Shown in pieces: positions 50,043-62,080 of a stretch of 64,000 bases of DNA. The position numbers and the translations under genes are program-made. The notes under the pieces are model-generated. The model did not search any database. It was not told the origin of the DNA and saw only the letters and a list, made by a program, of their open reading frames with translations. Origin of the DNA: Eutreptiella sp. 'Long Island Sound 2002' (lineage: Eukaryota > Euglenozoa > Euglenophyceae > Eutreptiales > Eutreptiaceae); assembly GCA_964036045.1 (NCBI GenBank), contig OZ038381.1:120276843-120340842 (forward strand), given 5' to 3'. Each line of letters begins with the position of its first letter. Position 1 is the stretch's first letter.

Positions 50043-50160
50043 TAAAAGGGGTTTTCGGGACGTTCGGTGTATCTCTATCCCCCCCGGGGTTCGAACGATC
50101 CTCTACAGGACAGATGAGGTGCGGTTAATCCACTGGGCTATGACGATTGGTTATCTGCAC
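49936..50160 (-). mobile_element. tRNA-derived SINE, second copy
   Basis: Counterpart of 30060-30290, same A and B boxes; the CT tract is followed by CACACACATAAAAGG here rather than CACATAAAAGG. Confidence 0.55.
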
Positions 50161-50199
50161 CACTTGCTGCAACTTGTCCTACTCCCCCTTGCGTGTCAT

Positions 50200-50900
50200 C
50201 CCCTGTCATGCATATCTCCTTTCGCATGGGGGTGTGCTCAGCAGCGTGTAGAGGAACCGCACAGCGTCCCCGGGTACCGGGTCCGCCTGCCTGAAGAGCG
50301 TTCTCTGGAACAGCCTCAGGACGTCCGCTCAGCCCGCCAGCCACACATGCATGCAGTCTCCAGTTCTGCTCACTGAGGAGGGCACCGCTCTGTGTCCCTT
50401 TGCCGTCGGACAGTGGAGGATCGCCTCCCACTGGAACGGGTGGCACTTGCCTGCACTTTTGGGTCGCCACTGGACCTGCATGTTCGTCAGAGCCTGATTC
50501 TTTAGGGTGCAGTTGATATGGACCATCACCGAGTAGAGCTCCTGATTGCTCATCAGCAATGGCTCCCCATGATTGTCCACAATCTCACAGTGCATCCTGG
50601 TGCTGTGTGGTTGGTCCAATCGGAGCCAGATCTGCTCATTGCGGGCCCGGGCCATTGTGGTCAGCTCTGCTTCGACTGCCTTTGCCAAGGGGGGGGGGGG
50701 GGCAAACCAGGCAAAAGGTCGGGACAGTACCAGACAGCCATCCCCTGCTGCAGTGACGTGTTCTTTGTTTGCTTGGGACCAGTTCTCGGTGGCCCGCTCG
50801 GGCATGTCTTTTATGTGCCAAGTAAACGCCGGCTCGCCAGGCGCTGGGCCGTCGTCATGTTCCCTAGGAACGTCAACAGCTGCACCCCTTGAGTTATAGA
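50200..50900 (-). pseudogene. Decayed coding repeat, second copy
   Basis: Counterpart of 30330-31030. Here the frame is continuous through LAKAVEAELTTMARARNEQI back to VDVPREHDDGPAPGEPAF because the G-run is one to two bases shorter, giving a 424-codon frame with the minisatellite upstream (50329-51603). Confidence 0.4.
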
Positions 50901-51059
50901 GTGGAGTGTTTTTTTGATGTTTTGTGGCTACTTGCTGGGTGTCGAGGCGCGATAGGGCAAGACACCGTGGCTGTGCTTGAGTACAATGAAAACTTGGTAT
51001 AACTGCAACCCCTCCTACACAGCGCACGCTAGGGCATGTCTCCCCTGCACTGCCTACTG

Positions 51060-51630
51060 CCCCCCCCGACGTTGTTGCCATAGCATAGCACCCGGCCGCA
51101 GCTGCCGTAGCACAACCCCCTGCTGCGGCGGCGAAGGCACGGCACGTTACTGCGGCTCCTTGAGCATACCACCTTGCTCTTGTAGCCAACGCACGGCACC
51201 CGTCTGCACGCCCAAAGCACGGCACCGTGCCGTTGCCGAGAGCGTACCGCGCCTTACCGATGATGCCTTGGCGCCACATCATGTTGCTGCTACCATAGTA
51301 GGGCAACGTGGTGCTCCACCCGTGGCATAGCACGCATCTCCTGCTGCTAGAGCGTTTCACCTTACTCTTGCTACCATTGCATAGCACCCTGCTACTGCTG
51401 CAATCGCATAGCACTCTGCTACGGATGCCACGGCGTTGCATCATGATGCTGCTACCACGGCACAACACCCGTTGTGTGCCACCACCTAACGGCAGTGAGC
51501 TCGTGCTGCCATGGTGTGGTACCTTGTAGTTGCCACACTTGACCAACGGCCTGCTGTTGCACCCGTAGCACATGACCCATATGCTGCTACCATAGCGTAG
51601 CACCCTGCCACATGGGGCAGCACCCTACAG
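51060..51630. repeat. 27-bp minisatellite, fourth locus
   Basis: Counterpart of 31190-31770 in the tandem copy. Confidence 0.7.
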
Positions 51631-51834
51631 GAGCTTGAATGGCAAAAGGTTGGGAAACCAATGGAGCCCCTAGCGCACGGGCGACCTCTTCCCCGGCTTG
51701 ATTGTGACCACAACCCCGCAATGGCGGACAGGGCCACGAGAGGACTTGGCTCCGACCGCAACCCCTCCTGTACGGCGCATGCCGGGAGGTAACGGCATGG
51801 TGCGTGTGCATAGGGAAGCGGAACTGTGGGGTGC

Positions 51835-52155
51835 AGACCTAGCTATCTGCCATGTGTTGTGGTGCATGAGGCTGGGGAACACAACACCTCTATCTTGTGC
51901 TGTGGTGCACAGGGGCCGAAAACTAAGGCCCGCGCCCTTTGCTCCGGTGCACAGGGAGGGGGACATGTCCTTGCGCCGTGTGCTTGTGCGCAAAGGCCTC
52001 AGAAACCCGTCCCTCCGCCGTGTGCCATGGTGCATAGGGGTGGGGAACATGTCCCTCTTCCGTATGTGGTGGCGCAAAGGGGTTGGGGAACACCGTCCCT
52101 ACGCCTTGTGCTTTGCCACATAGCAATGGAATGGAGTCGCCAACCACAGGACGGG
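51835..52155. repeat. ~42-bp minisatellite, second copy
   Basis: Counterpart of 31970-32290. Confidence 0.5.
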
Positions 52156-52504
52156 GGAGCGGAACCCTCCGCCCCGAGCACCTTTCGGTGTCCGGTGGCG
52201 GGGAACCTGTCCCTCCACCGTATGTTGGTGTTGTCATGGTTGGGGTTAATGTCCCGCCGGACTTTGCTAATGTTAACACGGGCGGGAATTCTATCGGTTA
52301 ACCATGTCCTGGTGTGCACAAGGGTGCCCCCCTCCCCCCTAGCAACATCGGGCCTATCCCTCCTCCTGCTAGTGACCAGGCACTAGTATAAAAACCCTCA
52401 GGATGGTAGCTCGTTGGCGTGATGGCCCACCTCCACTGCCACACTGGGAGCACGAGAAACACCCGGGTGTGACGTGCCCAAACGGAAATGCCATGGAACC
52501 GAGG

Positions 52505-53765
52505 AACCGAAGAACCGAGTCGTTAGCCGAACTGAGGGTCACTCACCGTTGAGGACGGTGCAGCGAGCAAGCGTTGCTCGGCCACGGCAACACATGTCGT
52601 TGACTAGTTCTATGCTCGACAAGAGGTTGCGTGACCTACGGTCGTAGGTTGACACCCTGGTTCTCTCCCTTGGCCTTCGGACTCTACGCTTAGGTCTTAA
52701 CTGCTCACCTGCCCCATTGGTACAGCCGATTTCGAATCGACATCCGGCGTTCTTTGTCAAGGCCTCTCGACTTTAGTCCGAGCTCTGTGATTGCTCACCA
52801 ACTCCTAGAGTGTGCCTCGGTTTGAATGGCCGTCGGCCTTCTCTCCTTGGCCTGTGCGCCCTAGGCTAAGCATTGTCACCGCTCACCCGCTCCAAAGGTA
52901 CGGCACGGCTTGAAGCGACGTTTGCCGTTCTCTCCATTGGCCTCTAGCATACGCTGCACTCTTGCGCCGCCCCTCACCGCTCCATTAGCACGGCCGGTTC
53001 AAACCGGTCCAGTAGTACGCCCGGTTTCAAACCGCTCCATTAGTACACGCGGGGTCGAACCGACGCCCGCCATTCTTTCCCCGGGCCTATGGCCTTTGGG
53101 TGAGCTTTGGCATTGCTCACCCCCTCCCACATTGTGCACGCGTTCGAATCAACGTCCGCCCTTGTCGCCCCTCGCGTCCGCATTCTAGGGTGAACTTTGG
53201 CGTTGCTCACCCCTCCAAAAATATACCTCGGTTCGAACAAACGTCCGTTGTTCTCTCCCATGGCCTCCCCACTCTGTCCTGAGCTCTAGCGCTGCTCACC
53301 CACTGTAGCAATCCGGCATAAATTGAACTGAGGCCGAATGGCGAATGGCCTCGGGACCCCGAGGTGAGGTCCAACGCCTTGCATGCGCTCTAGTAATGGG
53401 CCTGGGTTTTGACCGGCCATCAGTAGTTCTTTCCCCTTGTCTACGGATTCTAGGTTTACCCTGCCTGTGCCCACCCGCTCGAGTAGTGTGCCTAGGTTCC
53501 AACCGATGTCCGCTATTGTCTCTCCGGGCCTCAGGACTCTGGGCTAACCTTTGTCGGTGATCACCAGCTCCAGTAGTGTGCCTAGTTTCCACTGCTTACC
53601 GCCACTCTCTCTCCTCGCCTAACGACTATGGGCTAGGTTCCCCTGCTGCTCAACCGCTTCATTAGTACGCTCGGGTTTGAAACGGCATCCGCTATGCTTT
53701 CCCCCAGCCTCGGAACTATGGGCTGAGCTCTGTCACTGCTCTCACCTGTTCCAATGGTGTACCTG
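52505..53765. repeat. ~90-bp satellite, inverted block, second copy
   Basis: Counterpart of 32640-33900. Confidence 0.75.
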
Positions 53766-53955
53766 GCATGTGAGTTTGAGCCCAAGCATAGTGGAGAAGG
53801 GAAAGGTTAGGTTGGAGTGTGCCGCGGTTGTGCAATTTATGCGCACCCGGCGGTGGGGGGCACTCATTACGATGTGCCTTGAGGAGGTGGCAATGAACAA
53901 CAAACGGGTGGGAGGCAGAGTATAGGGTGATGTTTGTAGTTGCGCAGATGTGCGT

Positions 53956-54519
53956 CTATACATGGCAAATGGATTGGCTGTACAGCGGGAAGGTAGGAAG
54001 GCTACGCGAATGTCGTATAGGAATGGGCAAGGCCCACTTGGTGTTACAGTGGCCTAAGCTGCTGTGGTCACACTTCCGGAGTGACCACAGGCACTTCTCA
54101 GCCCGCTCCCGGAAAATCCTCTCCAAATTTTGATGCTTTGCCATGGAAGGTAGCCACCGTCGGCTAAAGCGCATCCTGCGCAATGGCGGGGGCCTAACAC
54201 TCTTGCGTTGCCGCCTAGGTGTGCAGGTTGTGGTTGACAACCACACCATAGATGACAACCTCCGTCGAGAGGGTCGGGATGTCACCAAGGGGTCCAAGCG
54301 TGGACAAGGGCCCGTGGTTGTGCGGCGATTGGCGCACCGTGCCCTTAAGAGGGCACTCAAGCGACCCCGCGGGGCATGTCTAGACCCCATGTAAACGACA
54401 GCGTAAAAACACCGTAACTTTGCATGGTGTTTTGACCCGGTGTCTGCTTCGGAAGACCCGTCAAGGGTACCTTCTAATTCTATTGCCTTTGGCACTGCAC
54501 CTCGAAGGAAAATTGACAA
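53956..54519 (-). CDS. Unidentified 187-codon ORF, second copy
   Basis: Counterpart of 34091-34654 with few substitutions; ends TAG. Same doubts about coding status. Confidence 0.25.
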   Translation of the reverse strand: MSIFLRGAVPKAIELEGTLDGSSEADTGSKHHAKLRCFYAVVYMGSRHAPRGRLSALLRARCANRRTTTGPCPRLDPLVTSRPSRRRLSSMVWLSTTTCTPRRQRKSVRPPPLRRMRFSRRWLPSMAKHQNLERIFRERAEKCLWSLRKCDHSSLGHCNTKWALPIPIRHSRSLPTFPLYSQSICHV

Positions 54520-54628
54520 TCAGCCAATCAGCCCCTTAGCCAGGCCAACAGCGAATCAGACAGAAACCCAAAGTTTGGGTTTTTTGTCAGTGGCAGACGC
54601 GGCCCCAAGCAGGGGGAGACCTGTCACC

Positions 54629-54810
54629 CCGGATCAAGCAGTGGCCGAATGGTAATGCAGCCGGCCGCAGTATTTTTGGTCAACGGTTTGAACCCTCGTC
54701 GGATGAATACGGCGCCGCCGCCGCCGCCAACAGTCGGCCGACGGGATTCGAACTGCCAAACGTAAACCTTGCGTCGGCTGTGTTACCATTCAACCAGCTA
54801 TTGTGTGATA
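54629..54810. repeat. tRNA-like module pair, second copy
   Basis: Counterpart of 34764-34945. Confidence 0.45.
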
Positions 54811-55399
54811 GCGACATGCTTCCCCACTGCTTGGAGCCTTCTGAGCGAAAACTTTTGACCCCCCCCAACCCCCCCCCCCCTGTGATATCCAGTTTTAGGG
54901 GATAGAGGCCTCAAAATCAAAAAATCCATTGGGGGATCGTCTTATTGGGCAAAATAATGATTTTCCAGGGGGTTGGACATCCAATATCATGCCTTGGGGT
55001 ATGCTACGCGAATGACCCCTCAAAGGGGGGTATACGACGCCCGCGCCTGCGCTTGATCTAACAACCTCTCTTCGAGGTGATTTACCCGCAACTTGTGTAG
55101 GTTGTCCGTACACCGACGACGCGTCCACGGTGCCCGTACGATTCCCCTGCACAGACGACCCGTCAATGGTGCCCGTAATTTCATCCGCAGCTCGTGCAGG
55201 CTTCCCCTACATGGACGACACATAAGGATGCCGGTAGTTTTACGCGCAGCTCGTGCCGGCTGCCCCTACACAACCCACCTCGAGCCCCACGAGGAAAAGT
55301 CATAGCGACTTTCAAAGAGGAAAGCAGAAAGTCTTGTGGCATTTTCCCACCAAAAAGGTGCACCTAAGGTGTATGACCTAGGAGGAGCCCCACCACTAC

Positions 55400-58300
55400 A
55401 TGTGACTGGAGCGGGTGAGGAGCGAGAGAGCTCAACCCACAGTTCAATTTGTGGGGAAAACAATATCGGCCGTCGGGGGGTGAGGAGTCAAAGAGGGTTA
55501 GCTCACGGTAAGGCTCAAGGGAAAGCATGGCAATTGTCGGCTGGAACTCACGAATGCTGCTATAGCGGTTAAGCGATGACAGCGCCGAGCCCAAAAATCA
55601 GTGGCAAGGGGACAAAACGGTGCAGGTTGGTTCAAACCCATTAATAGTGCTCGAGTGCGCGAGCAGTGACAAAGCTGAGCTCCAAGTGCGGAGGCCAAGG
55701 GAGAGAACGGCAGACATTTTTTGGAACCCGCGTCTCTGCTCACAGGTTGGAGGCGTTGGTGAGAAGACGGCCGACCGCAGTTGAAGGGTAACTGACGGCC
55801 ATTGAAGAGTAACCGACGGCAGCCCCGGTGCAGGAGACTTGGGCGCGCAACCTGCTGTTGACTTCCACTGCCAGGGCCCCGATCTGAGAGCCGTACATGT
55901 GATATTTGAAGCTCTGGGCGGTGTACAGCTCCCCTGCCGGAGTTGACGTCAGATAGGCCACCTTATAAGGGCTGTTGCCGTATGCACACTAGTGGAGCGG
56001 GTGAGCAGTGGCACAGCTCAGCATAGAATCTGGAGGCTAGGGGAGACAAGGGCGGACTAGGGTTCCAACCCACTTGTACTATTGGAGGGGGGTTAGTAGT
56101 GACGAAGCTCAGGCGGAGTGTCCAACGCCCAGGGAAAAGAACGCCGGACGTCGGTCTCAACCTGGGCGTACTACCGCAGCGGGCGAGTAGCACAACAGGT
56201 CAGCCCAGGCTACAGAGGCCCTGGCAAAGAACGGGCGACATGGGTTGGAACCTAGGCATAGTACTAGATCCCGTGACATAGCCCAGCCTAGAGTCGATAG
56301 GACAGGGGAGAGAACGGGAGATGTTGGTTCCAACCCCGCCACACTACTAGAGCGGGTGAGCAGTGACAAAGCCTAGCCCTCAGTCCCGAGGCCAAGGGAA
56401 AGGACCGCAAACGTCAGTTCCAACCTAGGCGTACCAATGGAGCGGGTGAGAAGTGACATTGCTCAACGTCTAGACGCCATGGGAAGGAACGGCGGACGTC
56501 GGGTTTAGCGTTGGCATACCACTAGAGTGGATGAACAGCGACAAAGCTCGGCCCAAAGTTCAGAGGCAAATTGAAAGAACGGACGTTCGTTGGATCCAAG
56601 GTGTACTAATGGAGCTGGTGAGCAGCCACAAAACTCAACGCAGAGTCCAGAGGGGAGGGGAGATACCGGTGGACGTTTGTTCGAACTCGGGATCGTTGTT
56701 GCAACCGGTGAGCAGTGACAGAGGTCATCCCGTAGTCCGGAGGGGGAAAGAAAGAACGGCAGACGTCGTTTCAAACTCGGGCACAACAGTACAGGGTTTC
56801 AACAATGACAGAGATAAGCACAAAGTTCAACGGCAAGGGGAAAGGACGGCGGACGCTGGTTCGACGCCAGATGTACTAATTGAATAGATGAGCAACCACA
56901 AAGCATAGCCCACGGTCCGAAGGCCAGGGTACAGAACGGCGGACGTTGTTCCAAGCCAGACACACTATTGGAGAGGGTGAGTGGTGACACAGCTCAACAC
57001 ACAGTCCCGGGGCGTAGTAGAGATCGGTTAAAACCTAGGCAAACGACTGGAGCGGGAGAGCAGTGAGTGTGTGTGTGACAGAGCTCAGCCCACTGTCCGG
57101 AGGCCAGGGGAAAGAACGGCGGACGTCAGTTGCAAAACGGGCATCCTAAGAGAGCGGGTGAGGAGCAAAAGACCTCATCCTAGAGTCCATAGGCCACGGA
57201 CAGCACGGCGAAAGTCGGTTCGAATTCAGCAATACTACTGGAGCGGATGAGCAATGACAGCAATGGCTAGGTTCAAAGCGACATCCACCGCTTTTTGTCC
57301 CGCTCTCTGAACTGTGAACTGTGCGACGAGCTCTTTTGCAGCTCACCCGCTCTAGTAGGACGACCGCGTTCAAACCGACTTTGGCCGTTCTTTCCCTTGG
57401 CATCCGGACAGTGGACTAAGCTCTACCACTGCTAACCCGCTCAAATACTATGCCTCGGTTCAAACCGACGTGCGCCGTGATGTCCCCTTGCCTCTGAACT
57501 GTGGGCTAAGCTACTATTGGAGTGGGTGAGCACTGACAAAGCTGGGCCAATAGTCCGAAGGACAGAGGAAAGAACGGCAGACGTCGGTTGAAACGCGGGG
57601 GTTGTCATAGAGCGGGTGAGCAGCGAAAGAGTTTGGCTCACTATAAGCAGCTCTAGGCAAAAAAAAGCGGATGTCGGTTTGAATTCACGAACACTGCTAT
57701 GGCGGCCGAGCAGCGACAACGACTAGCCCAAAAACCAAAGGCAAGAGAAGAGAACGGTGCAGGTCGGTTCTAACCGATCCATACTGCTCGAGCTAGGGGG
57801 AGCATTGACAGAGCTCACCTCCAAGTCCGGAGGCCAAGGGAGGGGGCGGTAGACATCATTTGGAACCCAGGAACACTAGCGCAGCGGGTGAGCAACGGCC
57901 GAGCTCAACGTGGACTCGGCCGAGCTCAACGTGGACTCGGGAGGCCAGGGGCGACAACGGCGGACTGGGGTTCCAACCCAAAAATAATATTGGATTGGGG
58001 TCAACACTAACAAAGGTGAGGCTCAGAGTCCAACGCCCATGGAAAGAAAAGCGGAAATCGGCCAATCGGGGCGTACTACCGGAGCGGGCGAGTAGCAAAA
58101 GAGGTCAGATCAGGCTCTAGAGGCGAGGGCAAAGAACGTGGGACGACAATTCGAGCGTAGGCATAGTGCTAGATTCGGTGAGGAGGGATATAGCTCAGCC
58201 CAGAGTGCAGAGGAGAGCAGAGAGAACGGGAGATGTTGGTTCAAATCCAGCCACACTACTAGACCGGCTGAGTACTGACAGAGCCCATCCACAATCCACA

Positions 58301-60360
58301 GGCCAAGGGAAACTATTGCGGACGTGGGTTCAAAATTGGGTGTACTAATGCAGCGGGTGAGCAGTGACAATGCTCAACGTCCACAGGCCACGGGAACGAA
58401 CGGCGGATGTCGGTGGAACCTAGGCACACCATTGGGAAGGGTGAACAGCGACAAGGCACAGCCCAAAGTCCAGGGGCTATGGGAAAGAACGGACGTTGGT
58501 TCCATCCAAGGCGTAATAATAGAACCGGTGAGAAGCCACAGAACTCACCTCAAAGTCCTCAGACAAGGGGAGAGAATAGTGGACATTTGTTTGAACTCCG
58601 GATCTTTTTTACAACGGGTGATAAGTGAGAGAGGTCTTCCCATAGTCCGGAGGCGAGGGGAAAAAACGGCACACGTCGGTTCAAACTCACGTCCAACCGT
58701 GCAGCGGTCGAGGCACGACACAGCTCCGCCAAAAGTCCAAATGCGAGGGGAAAAGACGGCGGACGTTGGTTCGAAGCCAAACATACTCATTGAGCAGATG
58801 AGCAGCCAGAAAGCCTAGCCCAGGGACCTAAGGCTAGGGTAGTGAATGGGCGACTAAATTTGACGCCAAGCACACTACTAGAGAGGGTAAGCAGTGACAG
58901 ACCGCAACCCACAATCTCAAGGCCTAGTAGAGAGCCGTTATAACTCAGGCACTTTACTAGAGTGGGAGAGTAGTGAGTGTGTGTGTGACACAGCTGACCC
59001 ACTGTCGGGAGGCCACGGGAAACAACGGCGGACGTCGGTTGGAATGCGGGCGTCCCAAGAGAGCGAGCGAGCAGTGAAAGACCTCATCCTAGAGTCCACA
59101 GGCCAGGGGGAGAGACCGTTGGACATCGGTTCCAAACCAACTAGTGGAGCGGGTGAGCAGTGACAGACCTTAACCCAAAGTCTAGAGGCCACGCGACATC
59201 ACGGCGCACGTCGGTTCGAACTTAGGCATACTATTGGAGCGCGTGAGCAGTGACAGAGTTGAGCTCACACTCTGGATGGCACAGGAAAGAGCAGCTGACG
59301 TTGGTTTGAACGCGGGCGTCCTAATAGAGCCGGTAAGCAGCAAAAGGGCTTGTCCTAGAGTTTAGAGACCGGGACAGAGAATGATGAAAGTCGGTTCGAA
59401 CCTAGGCATACTATTGGAGCGGGTGAGCAATAATAGAGCTCACCCCAAAGTCGGAAGGCCAGAGGAAAGAGCGGCGGACGTCGGTTTGAACGCGGGCATC
59501 CTAATAGAGCAGGTGAGCAGCGAAAGAGCTCACCTGAGGGTAGGGCGCTCAAGGGAAGAAACGGGGGAGTCAGTTGGAACTCGCGAGCACTACTACAGTG
59601 GCCGAGCAATGACAAAGCTTAGCCCAAAAACCACCGGCAAGGGGAGACACAGTGCAAGTCGGTTGGAAGCCATCGATGCTGCTCGAGCGGGCGAGCAGTT
59701 ACACAGCTCGGCTCATCATCCCGAGGCCAAGGGAGTGAGCAGCATCGTTTGGGACCCATGCACACTGGTGAAACGGGTGAGTAGTCGCGGAGCTTAGTCT
59801 AGATTCCAGAGGGTAGGGGAGAGAACGGCATACTTGGGTTTGAACCCAGACGTACTATTGGAGGGGGGTTAGCAGTGACGCAGGTCAAGCACAGAGTCCA
59901 ACGCCCAAGAAAGAGAGCGGCGGACGTCGGTCTGAAACCAGGGCGTACTAATGGAGCGGGTGAGTAGCGAAAAGGTCAGCACAGGCTCTAGGGGCCAGGG
60001 CAGACCGTGGCGGAGGTCGGTTCGAAACTAGGCATAGTATTGGATCCGGTGAGGAGTGAGAGAGCCCACGGAGAGTGGAGGGGACAAGGGAGAGAACGGG
60101 GCATTGCGCTTAGAACCCAGACAAACTACTACAACGGCTGAGCAGTGACAGAGCCGAGCCCACAGTCCGGAGGCGAAGGGAAAGTACCATGGAGGTCGGT
60201 TTGAATCCGGGCGTACTAATGGAGCATGAGAGCAATGATAGTGCTGAAGGTTCAAAGGCCACGGCAAAGAACGGCGGACGTTGGTTCGAACCTGGGCACA
60301 CCATTGCAGAGGATGAGCAGCGACAGAGCTTAGCCCAACGTCCAGAGGCTTGGGGAAAGC
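55400..60360 (+). repeat. ~90-bp satellite in ~1.9-kb higher-order repeats
   Basis: Monomer of 88-97 bp: GAGCGGGTGAGCAGTGACAG, then AGCTCAGCCCAAAGTCC, AGAGGCCAAGGGAAAGAACG, GCGGACGTCGGTTCGAACCT and AGGCATACTATTG. Distinctive monomers recur about every 1.87-1.91 kb: the TGTGTGTGTGACA monomer at 57066 and 58978; GAACGGGAGATGTTGGTTC at about 56312 and 58225; AACAGCGACAA monomers at about 56533, 58443 and, diverged, 60311. About 21 monomers thus form a higher-order unit. A roughly 235-bp unrelated stretch (55745-55980) interrupts the first unit. Long frames here are shadows. Confidence 0.85.
57270..57510 (-). repeat. Locally inverted satellite monomers
   Basis: About 2.5 monomers read in reverse orientation (AGCTCACCCGCTCTAGTAGG, TCGGTTCAAACCGACGTGCG) inside an array otherwise on the plus strand. 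The matching part of the next higher-order unit (about 59170-59400) is not inverted. Confidence 0.7.
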
Positions 60361-60399
60361 AGCCGTAATGTTGTTCAAAGGAAAATTGCTTTTTGGAAT

Positions 60400-61005
60400 T
60401 GGGGGCGCTAATTGGAAAAAAAATTTGTGCAACTAGCTAGTCGTGCAATCCTTTGCCATGGTGGATTTTTGGTTCCTTAAATGCATCCCTGCTTGATTTT
60501 TTTTTGTGGGTGGAGTGTTTTTGGTGATTTTGTGGTTTTGCGAGAAGCGTTCAAAAGGGGGTTTTCCTGTTTCAAAAAATTATTCTCTGAATTTGTGTTG
60601 CAATTTGAACATTCAACGTTGGAAAAACAAGCATGATGCAGGCAAAAACACAACAAAACTACACCTGTGCTGCCCACATGGCGGCCCGCTATTCCATGGG
60701 TCCACGCCCCTTGAAATTCATGGGACATCTAGCCTTAGAGACCAACCTTAAATCCAATATGGTTGATTTTGATTCTTAATTTCTGAAGCCTATTAAAAAT
60801 TAACGGACTAGAAATTAACACATTAACGCAATGTGGCTCATTTGCAACAATTCCTTTGTGCGCGCATTGTGCCCCCTTCAAGTGTTTGGGGGGTCAACGG
60901 GTGCCCAACTGGCTGCTACAGGGGTAGTATAGTCCTAAATGTGGGTGTAGGCCCACACATCCCTGTGCGGTCTCCCCACTCACCCCACTTCCAACCTCCT
61001 TTTTC
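60400..61005. other. AT-richer region without recognisable gene
   Basis: Contains AT-rich words (TTAATTTCTGAAGCC, TTAACGGACTAGAAATTAAC around 60778-60820) similar to the spacers at 3.8-8.7 kb. No coding evidence. Confidence 0.35.
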
Positions 61006-61009
61006 CTCC

Positions 61010-61262
61010 GTGTAGCTCTTGCTATGCCTTTCTCTCGTGACGCCATTCTTGAGCTTAGCATGACGCCCATGTGATTGAGCGGGGCCAACACTTTGTGTGA
61101 CCCTTTTGGTGAATTGCTAGCCTCATCGCCTATGGCCAAGGCCTGTTGGGACGAGGCCCCCGAGGTTGCCCAACTCCGCCTCATCCGCAAGGTCGAATTT
61201 AAAAATCAACGTTTTGTACCTCAACTCGGAGATATGTTGGCGCCACGGCCCATTTACTATTG
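61010..61262 (+). pseudogene. Relic of DDE-like transposon exon
   Basis: Plus-strand frame ALAMPFSRDAILELSMTPM, then TGA, then LSGANTLCDPFGELLASSP and MAKACWDEAPEVAQLRLIRK. It matches the minus-strand exon at 8529-8240 (MPFSRDALTELSMT, ARARWSEATEVGYPSLIRVK) along its length. An in-frame TGA and divergence mark it as dead. Confidence 0.6.
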
Positions 61263-62080
61263 ACGGGTCAAGGTTTGGGACAGCCCAGATGATGTGCTAC
61301 ACATGTAACGTGAACCATGTGGCGCCCATTACTCGAAGATGTCGTCACAAAACTTCAACATGAATGAGGTAAAAAGATGCATTTTTATAAGCCGAAGCCA
61401 TTACTTTTGGTCCTAGGTCGTACCTCAACGATATGTCAGAGATGTTGCGGATTTATTGTCAATTTGGATGCTTCCGAATGTGCTCCACTTAGCTAAACCA
61501 TAGCTATGATGCAATGTGTAACACATTGCCCTGCTGCGACTACCCATTGTCTTTGACGGCGCCACTTACCAACCTCGGTAAGACAGCGCAAAACACCCAA
61601 AACTGGCGGTTGTGGATTGTTTGAAATATCAGGGCCCTTTTTTAAGGTCTTATGAGGTGTACCTCATCTTGACTACTTGCGAACGTATTTTTCACGGTGC
61701 GCTACCTCTCCGTACAAAACCATCTCGTTGGGGGGGGTCACTTTTTAGGTTGCGGTACACATGTTTTCCTTTGTGCTGTGCATACCTCGTTCCCATGTGT
61801 GCGTGTCATCGGGAATTTCAAAAAATGTCGAGAACCAGACACTTTTTGAAATACCACCCCTATCGAACCCACTTTTGGAGGTGCTTGTGTCCCGTTCCAA
61901 ACAAACGAAGGGTTTTGCACGCGTTCGAGCGGGGTCTCATTGGTTGTCCATCTCTAGTGTCCAAACGCATCTTTCAGCCCCCGTAATATTGGGGAGGAGG
62001 CGGGCTTTGGACACTTCAGTCTAATTTCACCATTTTCAACACACATTGCATTGGATCGTGTTTGGATCTAGACACTCTAC
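61263..62080. other. Spacer without recognisable gene
   Basis: A plus-strand frame 61612-61986 is open for 124 codons, but its text is not protein-like. TTTCAAAAAATGTC near 61817 and GACACTTTTTGAAAT near 61838 form a short inverted repeat. Confidence 0.3.

Larger units (their letters stand above)
35370..55233. repeat. Tandem second copy of the block 18873-35369
   Basis: From TTTGTATGTGTAGTGGGC at 35370 the sequence repeats 18873-35369 nearly base for base (offset 16,497), up to GGATGCCG at 55233, where the original flank (GTAGTTTTACGCGCAGC) continues. It differs by scattered substitutions, small homopolymer changes and a 3.34-kb insertion (offset 19,867 afterwards). The junction has almost no homology: ...GGATGCCG|TTTGTATG.... 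It may be a true tandem segmental duplication or two haplotypes assembled in series. Confidence 0.9.

Noticed and set aside
18873-55233. The two 16.5-kb direct repeats as giant LTRs
   Set aside because: They are adjacent with no internal region, and each contains internal parts of other elements. This is a tandem duplication or assembly duplication.
55400-60360. ORFs of 60-164 codons throughout the satellite
   Set aside because: The same degenerate peptide text recurs with each monomer in changing frames, with no sign of selection.
61612-61986. 124-codon plus-strand ORF
   Set aside because: Composition is not protein-like, there is no start context, and no related text exists elsewhere in the window.
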